From assembly GCF_028649435.1 (NCBI RefSeq), contig NZ_JAQSIN010000006.1: 64,000 nucleotides of DNA; one strand, given 5' to 3'. The position numbers were made by a program, and so were the translations under genes. A model generated the notes under the pieces. That model ran no database searches. It was not told the origin of the DNA and saw only the letters and a program-made list of their open reading frames with translations. Positions 7,972-16,313 of the stretch are shown here, piece by piece. The DNA comes from Curvibacter microcysteis (GTDB taxonomy: Bacteria > Pseudomonadota > Gammaproteobacteria > Burkholderiales > Burkholderiaceae_C). Numbering within the stretch: position 1 is the first letter of the stretch; every line of letters begins with the position of its first letter.

Positions 7972-9116
7972 GCGTCAGCTCCTGCGGCCAGCGGCTTGTT
8001 GAGCGGATCGAGTTCCGGCGGCACAAAGGGATCGGGCTGTTGTGGCAGCGGGCCCTGGCCTCGCATCGCGGCCTTGAGGCGGTACACATAGGCCAGCACC
8101 TGGGCCACGGCGGAGTAAAGCGCCGAGGGAATGGTCTGGTCCAGTTCGGCATGGGCGTACAGGGCCCGTGCCAGCATGGGCGACTGCAGCACGGGCACCG
8201 AGTGCGCGTTGGCCACTTCGCGGATCTTGAAGGCCAGCAGGTCGGCGCCCTTGGCGATCACCTGGGGCGCGCTCATGGTGGCTTCGTCGTACTTCAAGGC
8301 GACGGCAAAGTGGGTCGGGTTCATGACCACAAAGTCCGCCTTGGGCACGTTGGAGATGCTGCGGCGCTGGGCCATTTCACGCTGCTTGGCGCGCAGCTTG
8401 CTCTTCACATGGGGGTTGCCTTCAGCGTCCTTGTTTTCGCGCTTGACTTCGTCGTGCGACATCTTCAGCTTGTCCATGAAGAAGTACTTTTGCAGCGGCA
8501 CGTCGATGACGGCGGCGGCAAACACGATCAGCAACAGCAGCGACAGGCCTGTGACCAGCCACTGCGTCAGGTAGGCCACGGCCGCAGCCGAGGGTTGCAT
8601 CATCAGGCCGGCAATTTCCTGGAAGCTGTTGGACAGATACACCCAGCCGGTCCAGCCCATGATGGACGAAAGCAGCAAGAGCTTGAGCACGTTCACGACC
8701 TGCTGCTTGGAGACCAGGTTGCCCAGGCCTGAAATGGGGTTGAGCCGGCTCAGGTCCGGCATCATCGGCGTCAGGCTGAACACCCAGCCGCCCGAGGCGA
8801 GCTGGCCGCCGATGGAGGCCGCACTCACGATGCCGGCAAACAACACGGAAATCGTCAGTGCCACCCCCGACATGTGCTGCAGCTGGGTCAGCATGTCCAC
8901 CGGGTTGGCCAGTCGGCTGGCGTTGAAAGACAGTTGCTGCACCAGCACCAGCTTGAGGTGCTGCACGATCGATGGGGTCAGCACCCACAGGGCGGAAGCC
9001 CCCGCGCCCAGCACCACCAGGTGCGACATGTCCTTGGAGCGCGAAGCTTGGCCTTCACCGCGGGCTTTGGCGAGCTTGCGCGCTGAGGCTGGTAGGGGGC
9101 GATCTTGATCGGACAT
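7968..9116 (-). CDS. flhB: Flagellar export switch protein FlhB
   Basis: A 382-residue export gate protein that switches substrate class from hook to filament after autocleavage. Four membrane segments lie in the first 210 residues. The cytoplasmic domain carries the self-cleavage motif NPTH within VVMNPTHFAVALKYDE near residues 266-280, and the linker KMSHDEVKRENKDAEGNP is intact. A Pro-rich tail ends DPLNKPLAAGADA. The ATG at 9116 has no obvious Shine-Dalgarno sequence; a 7-base-pair hairpin sits immediately upstream. It is the first gene of the flhB-fliA operon. Confidence 0.95.
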   Translation of the reverse strand: MSDQDRPLPASARKLAKARGEGQASRSKDMSHLVVLGAGASALWVLTPSIVQHLKLVLVQQLSFNASRLANPVDMLTQLQHMSGVALTISVLFAGIVSAASIGGQLASGGWVFSLTPMMPDLSRLNPISGLGNLVSKQQVVNVLKLLLLSSIMGWTGWVYLSNSFQEIAGLMMQPSAAAVAYLTQWLVTGLSLLLLIVFAAAVIDVPLQKYFFMDKLKMSHDEVKRENKDAEGNPHVKSKLRAKQREMAQRRSISNVPKADFVVMNPTHFAVALKYDEATMSAPQVIAKGADLLAFKIREVANAHSVPVLQSPMLARALYAHAELDQTIPSALYSAVAQVLAYVYRLKAAMRGQGPLPQQPDPFVPPELDPLNKPLAAGADA

Positions 9117-9325
9117 GATGACGGTGCGGTCTGCGTACCGTCATTCTGAAAGGGCGCCCGAAAATCTAAAGTCCGAAAAGAGGGGGCATTCTGGCTTGTT
9201 CGCAGCCCCCTGTTCTCAGGCTGAAAACAAGGCAGCAAAAATGCTTTTCACGGACTGAGGCATGCCCCTGGCTGGGTCGATTTGACGCAGCCCCTGCACC
9301 CCCTTGCAGGGTGCGGGACCGGGGT
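9117..9325 (-). promoter_or_regulatory. flhB leader region with a start-proximal hairpin
   Basis: The 209-base gap upstream of flhB contains TGACGGT (9119-9125) pairing with ACCGTCA (9137-9143), ending two bases before the flhB start codon, where a Shine-Dalgarno sequence would be expected. Further upstream GCACCC (9296-9301) pairs with GGGTGC (9309-9314) just past the cheZ stop, a possible terminator without a U-run, and AGCA-AAAA-TGCT forms a small dyad near 9233-9244. A flhB promoter must lie here or in cheZ, but no convincing consensus was found. Confidence 0.45.
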
Positions 9326-9958
9326 TCAGAAACCCAGGCTGGCCAGCAGGTCGTCGACCTGCGACTGGTCGGTGACGATGTCGGGCGTGTTGTCCGGGTC
9401 GACCACGGGGCCGGCCAAATGTTCACGCGCAGTCACGGTGGGCGCAACGGCCACAGGTACCGGCGCGGTCTGGATCACCAGTTGCACCAACTGTTCTTCA
9501 ATCGTGGCCGCCAAGTTCACCACCCGGGCAATCACCTGGCCGGTGAGGTCATGGAAGTCTTGCGCCATCATGATCTCGGTCAGGTGGGTGTCGGCGGCGC
9601 GGGTGCGCTGTTCGACATCGCTGAGGTAGTTCAGCACCCGGCCCGAGGCCACGGCCCGCACCGGGTCCTTGATCAGGGCTGCGCGGACTTCCTGGGTGTC
9701 GCTGGCCAGCGCGTCTTGCTCGGTTTTGGCCTGCTCAACGCGGGTCAACACCTTTTCGGCAGCTTCGCCCGTCAAGCGCGCGATGTAGGACAGGCGGCTC
9801 TTGGCATCGGGCAACTCGCCCATCGTGCCCCGCAACTTCTCGGTGTAGCCGAGTTCGTTGAGGGCGTTGTGCAGCTGCCGAGTCAGGTGCCCAATTTTTT
9901 GGTGAACGTCGGTGACGTCTCCATGGCTCGCGGTCAGGGGGGCGTCGCTGGTGTCCAT
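9326..9958 (-). CDS. cheZ: CheY-P phosphatase CheZ
   Basis: A 210-residue CheZ. The long helical hairpin holds the phosphatase signature MMAQDFHDLTGQVIARV, in which D137 and Q141 correspond to the catalytic Asp and Gln. The C-terminal peptide DDLLASLGF matches the CheY-binding tail of CheZ. It removes phosphate from CheY-P to reset motor switching. The gene follows cheY by seven bases on the same strand, so both are probably co-transcribed; the main chemotaxis operon is 45 kb away at 55-61.6 kb. Confidence 0.95.
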   Translation of the reverse strand: MDTSDAPLTASHGDVTDVHQKIGHLTRQLHNALNELGYTEKLRGTMGELPDAKSRLSYIARLTGEAAEKVLTRVEQAKTEQDALASDTQEVRAALIKDPVRAVASGRVLNYLSDVEQRTRAADTHLTEIMMAQDFHDLTGQVIARVVNLAATIEEQLVQLVIQTAPVPVAVAPTVTAREHLAGPVVDPDNTPDIVTDQSQVDDLLASLGF

Positions 9959-9965
9959 GGTGGCC

Positions 9966-10352
9966 TCACAAACCCAGTTTCTTGAGGATGTTGGCGACTT
10001 TTTCTTCCAGCGTGGCCTTGGTGAAAGGCTTCACGATGTAGCCCGCCGCGCCGCCTTGTGCTGCCGCCACGATGTCTTCCTTGCGGGCCTCGGCCGTGAC
10101 CATCAGCACCGGGAGGTGCTTGAGTCGCTCGTCGGCCTTGATTTCAGTCAAGAGCTGGAAGCCGTTCATGTTCGGCATGTTGATGTCGGTAACGACAAAG
10201 TCAAAGCGGCCGTTGCGCAGCTTGTTGAGAGCTGCCAGGCCGTCTTCGGCTTCGTCTGCTTCGGTGTATCCGCTTTCTTTGAGCAGGTTCCGTACGATTC
10301 GTCTCATCGTCGAGAAATCATCGACGATCAGAAAGCGAAGGGTGTTTGCCAC
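9966..10352 (-). CDS. cheY: Chemotaxis response regulator CheY (paired with CheZ)
   Basis: A 128-residue single-domain receiver. It has the acidic pair in FLIVDDFSTMRRIVRNLL, the phospho-acceptor in VVTDINMPNMNG (D57), T87 in MVTAEARKEDI and K109 in YIVKPFT. The sequence FSTMRRIVRNLLKE and the KKLGL ending match enterobacterial-type CheY that binds FliM. A good Shine-Dalgarno (GGGTCTCCTGTGGC context) precedes the ATG. A second, quite different CheY is encoded at 55.6 kb; this one is the better candidate for motor binding. Confidence 0.95.
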   Translation of the reverse strand: MANTLRFLIVDDFSTMRRIVRNLLKESGYTEADEAEDGLAALNKLRNGRFDFVVTDINMPNMNGFQLLTEIKADERLKHLPVLMVTAEARKEDIVAAAQGGAAGYIVKPFTKATLEEKVANILKKLGL

Positions 10353-10411
10353 AGGAGACCCTTTCGATCTTGAAATTCTGTGTAAAAGTCTATTGGAGCG
10401 CTAGCTTGATG

Positions 10412-11356
10412 TTAAGGTTTTTTTTCGGTCAAAACCTCAGTTTCTTTGGCTAACTCAGCTTCTGTTGCGTAGCCGGGCATTTTCGCCCAGCCCAGCAAGC
10501 GTTCTTCGGCCTCACGCGTCATCACCGTGATGCTGATGCGCCGGTTGCTCGCGGCGCGCGGGCGTTCTTTTTCCAGCAGGTCCACGGCGGCCAGGCCGAC
10601 CACCCGGGCGAGCTTTTCGTCTGGCATGCCTGACGCCACCAGCTCTCGGCGCGAGGCATTGGCCCGGTCGGCCGAGAGTTCCCAGTTGCTGTAGCCGCGC
10701 TCGCCGTTGCCGTAAGGGGCGGCATCGGTGTGCCCCGCCAGGCTGATGCGGTTTTCCACCCCGTTGAGGGCGTTGCCAATCTCGCGCAGGATGTCGCGCA
10801 TATAGGGTTTGACCAAGGCGCTACCGCTGTCGAACATGGGGCGGTTTTGATCGTCCACGATCTGGATTTGCAGCCCGTCGGGGGTGATCTCCATGCGGAT
10901 TTGCGACTTGTACTCGTTGAGCTTGACGTTGTCGGTGATCAAGGTCTCGAGCTTGTCCTTGAGCGCTTGGATGCGTTTGGCGTCTTGCTTGGCCAGCGCG
11001 GCCTTGACCGCCTCGGGGTTGGATTTGACGACGGACTTGGCATCGGTGCGGTCCGCTTTCATGACCTGGCCGACCGAGCGGCTGAGGTCGGTGCCGCCGC
11101 CCGGGATGATGCTGGAGCTGTTGCCCGCCCCCGAACCGCCCGACATGGCCACCTTCATGGGCGAGGCAAAGTAGGACGCAATGCCTTGCAGCTCCCCTTT
11201 GGCCGTGGAGCCCAGCAGCCACATCAACAAGAAAAAGGCCATCATGGCCGTCACAAAGTCGGCGTAAGCGATCTTCCAGGCGCCACCGTGCGCCGCGTGG
11301 CCGCCCTTCTTGACCCGCTTGATGATGATGGGCTGAAGCTTTTTGGCGTCTGCCAT
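10412..11356 (-). CDS. motB: Flagellar motor stator protein MotB
   Basis: A 314-residue stator subunit. After a basic N-terminus there is a single membrane segment AYADFVTAMMAFFLLMWLLG, in which the Asp is the proton-binding residue. A plug/linker follows and the OmpA-like peptidoglycan-binding domain spans roughly 160-290 with LAGHTDAAPYGNGERGYSNWELSADRA. It anchors the stator to the cell wall and forms a proton channel with MotA. The gene follows motA by 49 bases. Downstream cheY starts about 60 bases later on the same strand. Confidence 0.96.
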   Translation of the reverse strand: MADAKKLQPIIIKRVKKGGHAAHGGAWKIAYADFVTAMMAFFLLMWLLGSTAKGELQGIASYFASPMKVAMSGGSGAGNSSSIIPGGGTDLSRSVGQVMKADRTDAKSVVKSNPEAVKAALAKQDAKRIQALKDKLETLITDNVKLNEYKSQIRMEITPDGLQIQIVDDQNRPMFDSGSALVKPYMRDILREIGNALNGVENRISLAGHTDAAPYGNGERGYSNWELSADRANASRRELVASGMPDEKLARVVGLAAVDLLEKERPRAASNRRISITVMTREAEERLLGWAKMPGYATEAELAKETEVLTEKKP

Positions 11357-11405
11357 GGTGTGGGGTGGACCTTAAACCTGCGTGCAAAAACGGTGAGAGG
11401 CAGGC

Positions 11406-12266
11406 TTACTTCTTGCCGCGAACATGGCTTTCCAACTCAGAGAAGGTCGGCCGGTCGGTGGAATAGAGCACCTTGCGGCCAAATTCGATGGCCGTGGTGG
11501 GGTTGTAGCCTTGCATGCTGGCCAGCAGGGTGGTCTTGATGCACTGCAGCTCTTTGGCCGCATCTTCCATCTTCTGCTCCAGCAGGCCGCCCAAGGGCTC
11601 CATCACGCCGTAAGCCAGCAAAATCCCCAGGAAGGTCCCGACCAGCGCGGAGCCGATCATGCCGCCCAGCACCGCCGGCGGCTGGCCCACCGAGCCCATG
11701 GTGTTCACCACCCCGAGCACGGCGGCCACGATCCCGAAGGCGGGCAGGGCGCCGGCCAGCCGCGCCAAGGCGGCAATCGGGGCGTGGGCTTCGGCGTGGT
11801 GGGTGTCGATTTCGCTGTCCATCAGGGCTTCGATCTCGTGGGCGTTCAGGTTGCCCGACACCATCATGCGCAGGTAGTCGGTGGTGAACTCGATCACGTG
11901 GTGGTCGTGGCCCACGACCGGGAATTTGCTGAAGATGGCGGATTCATGGGGCGACTCCACGTCTTTTTCGATCGCCATCAAGCCTTCTTTGCGCGCTTTC
12001 TGCAGGATTTCATAGAGCATGGTGAGCAGCTCCATGTAGCGCGCCTTGGTGTATTTGGAGCCTTTGAGCGCGTCAGGCAGGGCCTTGAGCGTGGCTTTGA
12101 GCACCTTGGGCTGGTTGTTCACGACAAAGGCGCCGAGCGCGCCGCCAAAGATCGTGATCATTTCAAACGGCAAGGCGTGCAAGATGACGCTGATATTGCC
12201 GCCGTGGACAATGTAGACGCCAAAAATGCAGCCTAGGCAGACGACGTAGCCAATGATGACGAACAT
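11406..12266 (-). CDS. motA: Flagellar motor stator protein MotA
   Basis: A 286-residue proton-channel stator subunit with four membrane segments; the first is MFVIIGYVVCLGCIFGVYIVHG and the last pair surrounds GMIGSALVGTFLGILLAYGVMEPL. The cytoplasmic loop includes KARYMELLTMLYEILQKARKEG, carrying the charged residues that contact FliG. Length and pattern match the E. coli-type MotA rather than the PomA type. It is the first gene of motA-motB(-cheY-cheZ) and has a conspicuous dyad in its leader. Confidence 0.96.
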   Translation of the reverse strand: MFVIIGYVVCLGCIFGVYIVHGGNISVILHALPFEMITIFGGALGAFVVNNQPKVLKATLKALPDALKGSKYTKARYMELLTMLYEILQKARKEGLMAIEKDVESPHESAIFSKFPVVGHDHHVIEFTTDYLRMMVSGNLNAHEIEALMDSEIDTHHAEAHAPIAALARLAGALPAFGIVAAVLGVVNTMGSVGQPPAVLGGMIGSALVGTFLGILLAYGVMEPLGGLLEQKMEDAAKELQCIKTTLLASMQGYNPTTAIEFGRKVLYSTDRPTFSELESHVRGKK

Positions 12267-12308
12267 GCGGAGTCAGTGGTTGGGGCTCGGCAGGGCCTGT
12301 TGATCGGG

Positions 12309-12342
12309 CTTGCCTCGACTGTCAGAAGGCAGTCGGGGCAAG
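12309..12342. repeat. Long inverted repeat upstream of motA
   Basis: CTTGCCTCGACTG at 12309-12321 pairs with CAGTCGGGGCAAG at 12330-12342, one mismatch in 13, loop of eight bases. It lies 43-76 bases before the motA ATG and downstream of the FkbM gene on the same strand. No U-run follows on the minus strand, so it is either a poor terminator for the methyltransferase or a structure in the motA leader. Confidence 0.55.
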
Positions 12343-12356
12343 TTACAGCGCTAAAT

Positions 12357-12364
12357 GTATCGGA
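12357..12364 (-). promoter_or_regulatory. Possible sigma28-type -10 element upstream of motA
   Basis: On the minus strand the sequence reads TCCGATACATTTAG, close to the sigma28 -10 GCCGATAA, about 90 bases before motA. No TAAA-type -35 is present at 15 bases, so this is weak. The near-identical string GCCGATACATTAAG occurs ahead of the FkbM gene at 13565-13572 (minus strand). Confidence 0.3.
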
Positions 12365-12430
12365 TTGCTGCAGCGGTAAGGCGGGCAACAGAGGCCGAAA
12401 CGGGGCCTTTCTCCCCGCCGCTCGACCAGT

Positions 12431-13510
12431 TCAGCCCTGAATCACGCGTTGGGGCGCGATGCAGTACAAGACCGTCTCTTCCTGGTGGATGGTGTAGTGG
12501 TCCACATAGAGTTGGTAGAAGGGGTAGGTGCGTTGGATGTAGAGCACGATCTCGAACAGGTCGTTCGGGTTGTGGTACAGCGAAATACCCAGCTTGGGTT
12601 GGAAACGTGTGATGCTTTCATGCGCGCCACGCAAGGCCTCCATTTCGGAGCCTTCGATGTCCATCTTGATGTAGTCCACCCGTTCAATCTCACCGGAGCG
12701 CACCAGGCTGTCGATGCGGCGCAATGGCACTTGTTGCTGCGTGGTGCGAAAGCCGGGCGAGTATTTGTGGACGACGATGGGCGGGCCGTCCACGTCCCGG
12801 TCTGACAGGCCGTAAGGCATGGGTTGCACATTGGGCAGCGGAAATTGCTGGCAGTTGTGACCCATCAATTCCAGGTGTTCGGCCACCGGGTCAAAGGCGT
12901 AGACGCGGCCGGCGGGGCCCACTGCGTTGGAAAACACCAGTGCGGTATCGCCGGTGCAGGCGCCACCGTCTATCACATGGTCGCCTGCCTGGGGCGCCAC
13001 CACGACACCATTTTTTTCGTAGAAGTATTGGCGGCGAAACAGGTAGTACTCCAGGCCCAGGCAGTCGATCTTGTACTGATGGCCTTCGTACTGAAAGTCA
13101 AAATGCTTGAGCTTGCCAAACATCCCAGTCAGGGCGAGCTGGCTTTCCACACCCTGTTCCAAGGCCAGGTAGGCCTCGTATTCTTGGGGCTTGAAAAGAT
13201 AGTCCGCAGGTATCTTCACGCTGTGGTGTCCGGCCAGGCGGTAGCTGATCAGGAACAGATACAGCAGCTTGGAGTCATCGTTACTCAGGGCCGCGTAGGC
13301 GCGGAACAGGTCGCTGTGGTGGCGGTAAAACCAATCAAAGTAGAACACCCGAGTGCCCACTTCAAACACCCCGGAATGGTCCACGCCGTCGGTGTTGTAG
13401 CGCTGTTTGTCGAAGTTATCGAAATAGGTGTTCATCTTCAGCGCCTGAATCGACGCCGATAGGATGGAGACATAAAAGTCCTGGCCATTGCCGGGAAGCG
13501 CTGTGAACAT
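12431..13510 (-). CDS. FkbM family methyltransferase
   Basis: A 359-residue protein. A roughly 170-residue N-terminal region of unknown type precedes a SAM-binding Rossmann domain: DHVIDGGACTGDTALVFS (177-194), then GRVYAFDPVAEHLE, and YIKMDIEGSEMEALRGA, the FkbM signature. The ending LYCIAPQRVIQG is typical. FkbM enzymes O-methylate sugars or small molecules; here the flagellar setting suggests methylation of a glycan on flagellin. The ATG at 13510 follows CAGGAG by seven bases. It is divergent from the aminotransferase gene at 13.8 kb and marks the left edge of the glycosylation island. Confidence 0.88.
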   Translation of the reverse strand: MFTALPGNGQDFYVSILSASIQALKMNTYFDNFDKQRYNTDGVDHSGVFEVGTRVFYFDWFYRHHSDLFRAYAALSNDDSKLLYLFLISYRLAGHHSVKIPADYLFKPQEYEAYLALEQGVESQLALTGMFGKLKHFDFQYEGHQYKIDCLGLEYYLFRRQYFYEKNGVVVAPQAGDHVIDGGACTGDTALVFSNAVGPAGRVYAFDPVAEHLELMGHNCQQFPLPNVQPMPYGLSDRDVDGPPIVVHKYSPGFRTTQQQVPLRRIDSLVRSGEIERVDYIKMDIEGSEMEALRGAHESITRFQPKLGISLYHNPNDLFEIVLYIQRTYPFYQLYVDHYTIHQEETVLYCIAPQRVIQG

Positions 13511-13829
13511 GGGGCTACTCCTGTTGAGGCGGTTGCCTGGGGCAACACGATCGTGAGGCTTAATGTATCGGCAGCACTTTCTGGCTGGTGTGGACAACAG
13601 AGGGGAGAAAGCCGGGCTTTACCGCCTTTGTGATGCTCCGGCCTGGCGCGGCAGAAGGCACCTGTCCTCACCCGCACCACACCCTGTCTTTCAGACCTTC
13701 AAAATGGCAGGTTTAGCGTGGCTTGTTCTGCCTTTTGTTCGCTGGTCAAGTCCGTTGGGAACTGGCACATTCAAGCGAAAGCAGGCTTCACATCGTGCGG
13801 CCCTGCGCATCAACCCCAAGGGTGAAGTC
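13511..13829. promoter_or_regulatory. Divergent intergenic region between the FkbM gene and the aminotransferase gene
   Basis: A 319-base gap that must hold promoters for both directions. On the minus strand GCCGATACATTAAG (GCCGATAC at 13565-13572) is a seven-of-eight match to the sigma28 -10, 55-62 bases ahead of the methyltransferase ATG, without a clear -35. For the plus strand no convincing promoter was identified. An open frame from 13563 continues into the aminotransferase but reads as non-homologous sequence. Confidence 0.4.
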
Positions 13830-14945
13830 ATGAACAACGAGAAAACCTACGTCACCAAGCCCTACCTCCCCCCCTTGGAGGAATTCATTCCCTATCTGGA
13901 GAAGGTTTGGCAAAGCGGACAACTCACCAACGGGGGGCCGTTTCACAAGCAGTTCGAGTTGGCGCTGGCCGAGTATTTGGAGGTGCCCCATGTGGCGCTG
14001 TTCACCAACGCCACGATTGCGTTGGTGACGGCATTGCAGGCCTTGCGCATCACGGGCGAGGTGATCACCACGCCGTATTCATTCGTCGCCACCGCCCACT
14101 CTTTGCTGTGGAATGGCATCAAGCCGGTGTTCGTCGACATCGACCCGGTCACCCTCAATATGGATCCGGCCAAGATCGAAGCCGCCATCACCCCGCAAAC
14201 CACGGCGATTTTGCCGGTGCATTGCTATGGCCACCCCTGCGACGTGGAGGCGATCGAGAAAATCGCCGACATGTACAACCTGCGCGTGATCTACGACGCG
14301 GCCCATGCTTTTGGCGTCCAATGCCATTGCGGCAGTGTGCTCAACCACGGTGACCTGTCCATTTTGAGCTTCCACGCGACCAAGGTGTTCAACACCTTTG
14401 AGGGCGGCGCCATCATTTGTCGCGACCTGAAAAGCAAAGAGCGCATCGACTTTTTGAAGAACTTTGGCTACGCCAACGAAACCGCTGTGGTGGCCACCGG
14501 CATCAACGGCAAGATGAGCGAGTTCAATGCCGCCCTGGGTTTGCTGCAGCTCAAACACATTGATGGTGCGCTGGCCAAGCGCCAGGAGATTGACGCGCTG
14601 TACCGCCAGTCCCTGGCGAACGTACCAGGGGTGCGTTGCGTGTCGGGCCGTGATGAACTGCGCGCCAATTACGCCTACTTCCCCATCTTGTTGGAGGAGA
14701 ACTACCCCATCGGGCGCGATGAGCTATACAACCTGCTGTTGGAACACAACATCCATGCGCGGCGCTATTTCTATCCTTTGATCAGTGAGTTCTCGATGTA
14801 CCGCGGCCTGCCCTCGGCCAGTCCCAGCAACTTGCCGCGCGCGCACTTTGCTTCCAGTCGGATTCTATGCTTGCCGATTTACCCGGATTTGTCTCTGGAC
14901 ATCGTCGCCCAGGTCGTTGAGGTCATTCGTGGTGCCGGTCGCTAG
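13830..14945 (+). CDS. DegT/DnrJ/EryC1/StrS sugar aminotransferase, VioA-like
   Basis: A 371-residue PLP enzyme that would install an amino group on a nucleotide-linked 4-keto (or 3-keto) deoxysugar. The fold markers are all present: TNGGPFHKQFELALAEYL, TTPYSFVATAHSLLWNG, YDAAHAFGV (D156) and the PLP lysine in SFHATKVFNTFEGG (K185). The SFHATK variant resembles VioA, the dTDP-4-amino-4,6-dideoxyglucose transaminase, more than FdtB or DesV types; this is from memory. It is followed by acyl-chain genes, which fits N-acylation of viosamine as described for Pseudomonas flagellin glycans. RmlA/RmlB are not in the window and must be elsewhere if the donor is dTDP-linked. Confidence 0.85.
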   Translation: MNNEKTYVTKPYLPPLEEFIPYLEKVWQSGQLTNGGPFHKQFELALAEYLEVPHVALFTNATIALVTALQALRITGEVITTPYSFVATAHSLLWNGIKPVFVDIDPVTLNMDPAKIEAAITPQTTAILPVHCYGHPCDVEAIEKIADMYNLRVIYDAAHAFGVQCHCGSVLNHGDLSILSFHATKVFNTFEGGAIICRDLKSKERIDFLKNFGYANETAVVATGINGKMSEFNAALGLLQLKHIDGALAKRQEIDALYRQSLANVPGVRCVSGRDELRANYAYFPILLEENYPIGRDELYNLLLEHNIHARRYFYPLISEFSMYRGLPSASPSNLPRAHFASSRILCLPIYPDLSLDIVAQVVEVIRGAGR

Positions 14946-15007
14946 GTTGGCTTTTATGTGGTCCTCGACCGAACTTTTTCTGATTCTGGGGTCAGGAGGG
15001 TGTTGTG

Positions 15008-16045
15008 ATGATGCAGAACATGATTTCCAAAATTAAGGACATCGCGACCTACTTTCCAGCGCAGACGTTGGATAACGCTGCTTTGGCAGAGCTTTATCCT
15101 GGGTGGCCTGCTGAAAAAATCTATGAAAAAACTGGAATTCGTCGGCGGCATATTGCAGCTGCCGACGAAACGGCAACCGATTTGGCGTATGGTGCGGCCC
15201 AAAAATTATTCTCTCAAGGGGCTGTTGACCCCGAAGATGTTGACTTTTTGATTCTTTGCACCCAGGCGCCAGACTATGTGCTGCCCACTTCCGCGTGTCT
15301 TTTGCAGGAACGCCTTGGCCTGCGCACATCGATTGGGGCCCTTGATGTCAATTTAGGGTGCTCCGGCTTTGTTTATGGACTTTCACTGGCCAAAGGTCTG
15401 ATTGAAAGTGGGTCGGCGCGCTGCGTTCTTTTGCTGACGGCTGATACCTACTCCAAATACATCAACCCCATGGATAAAAGTGTTAGAACTTTATTTGGGG
15501 ATGCCGCAGCCGCGACAGCTATTGTTGGCGCGGAGTCTGGGGCGGATGGGCGTGGCGGAATTGGTCCATTTATCTTTGGAACCGATGGGCAGGGTGCACG
15601 TAATTTGATTGTCGAGGCTGGCCTTTTTCGTACACCCCGTTCAGATCAAACGGCCAAGGAGCAAATTGATGATTCTGGCAACATTCGCAGTCGAAATGAT
15701 CTGTACATGAATGGGGCCGAAGTCATGGCTTTTTCATTGAAAGAGGTGCCAAAGGCGGCTGCACTGCTGTTGGAGCGGGCAGGTATTTCGATGGAGGCGA
15801 TAGATTATGTTGTGCTGCATCAAGCAAATAAGTTCATGTTGGATGCCTTGCGTCGAAAACTGAAGCTTGCCGAAGCTAAGGTGCCAATTCTGGTGGAGAA
15901 TTGTGGTAATACGGTATCATCCACGATTCCCATCGCGCTTCATACAATGTTTGTGGAGTCGGGTGTTCCAAGGAATGGAATGCGCATGATGTTGATCGGT
16001 TTCGGTGTTGGGTATTCTTGGGCGGCTTGCCTGGTGGATTTTTGA
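15008..16045 (+). CDS. Beta-ketoacyl-ACP synthase III (KAS III) family protein, first copy
   Basis: A 345-residue thiolase-fold enzyme of the FabH type. The catalytic triad is intact: C118 in VNLGCSGFVYG, H271 in VLHQANKFM and N301 in ENCGNTVSS. FabH-type enzymes condense an acyl-CoA with malonyl-ACP to start a chain. AGGAGG lies eight bases before the ATG chosen; an in-frame GTG at 15005 is an alternative. The next gene, an ACP, starts after a 11-base gap. Base composition is visibly more AT-rich than flanking flagellar genes. Likely role: first condensation in making a short acyl group for sugar decoration. Confidence 0.9.
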   Translation: MMQNMISKIKDIATYFPAQTLDNAALAELYPGWPAEKIYEKTGIRRRHIAAADETATDLAYGAAQKLFSQGAVDPEDVDFLILCTQAPDYVLPTSACLLQERLGLRTSIGALDVNLGCSGFVYGLSLAKGLIESGSARCVLLLTADTYSKYINPMDKSVRTLFGDAAAATAIVGAESGADGRGGIGPFIFGTDGQGARNLIVEAGLFRTPRSDQTAKEQIDDSGNIRSRNDLYMNGAEVMAFSLKEVPKAAALLLERAGISMEAIDYVVLHQANKFMLDALRRKLKLAEAKVPILVENCGNTVSSTIPIALHTMFVESGVPRNGMRMMLIGFGVGYSWAACLVDF

Positions 16046-16056
16046 TGGAGGTTGAT

Positions 16057-16290
16057 ATGACTAAGTTTTATGAGGGAATTTCTGAAATTCTTGAGGTGGA
16101 CGCAGCGCTTGTAAATCGAGATTTTGATCTCCATTCTGGTGATGCCGGGTGGGACTCTTTGGCCATTGTCTCGGTCATCGCATTGATTGACGAAATCTAT
16201 GATTTGTCTGTGGATGGTAAACTGCTTGGTGAATGTGAGACGGTTGGACATATTGAAGACTTGATTAAAAAAGCGCAAGCTGCTTTGTAA
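16057..16290 (+). CDS. Dedicated acyl carrier protein
   Basis: A 77-residue acidic helical protein with the phosphopantetheine site S34 in GWDSLAIVSVIALID. It is distinct from the housekeeping ACP, whose motif is normally GADSLDTVEL. The start at 16057 has GGAGG five bases upstream; an ATG at 16045 overlapping the KAS III stop is less likely. Placement between a KAS III gene and a ketoreductase implies a private carrier for the acyl chain. A holo-ACP synthase is not encoded nearby. Confidence 0.9.
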   Translation: MTKFYEGISEILEVDAALVNRDFDLHSGDAGWDSLAIVSVIALIDEIYDLSVDGKLLGECETVGHIEDLIKKAQAAL

Positions 16291-16313
16291 TTTAGGGTGT
16301 TTCGGAGTTGACG

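Noticed and set aside
13563..13829. N-terminal extension of the aminotransferase from 13563
   Set aside because: The extra 89 residues are not DegT-like and the ATG at 13830 begins exactly where family homology starts.
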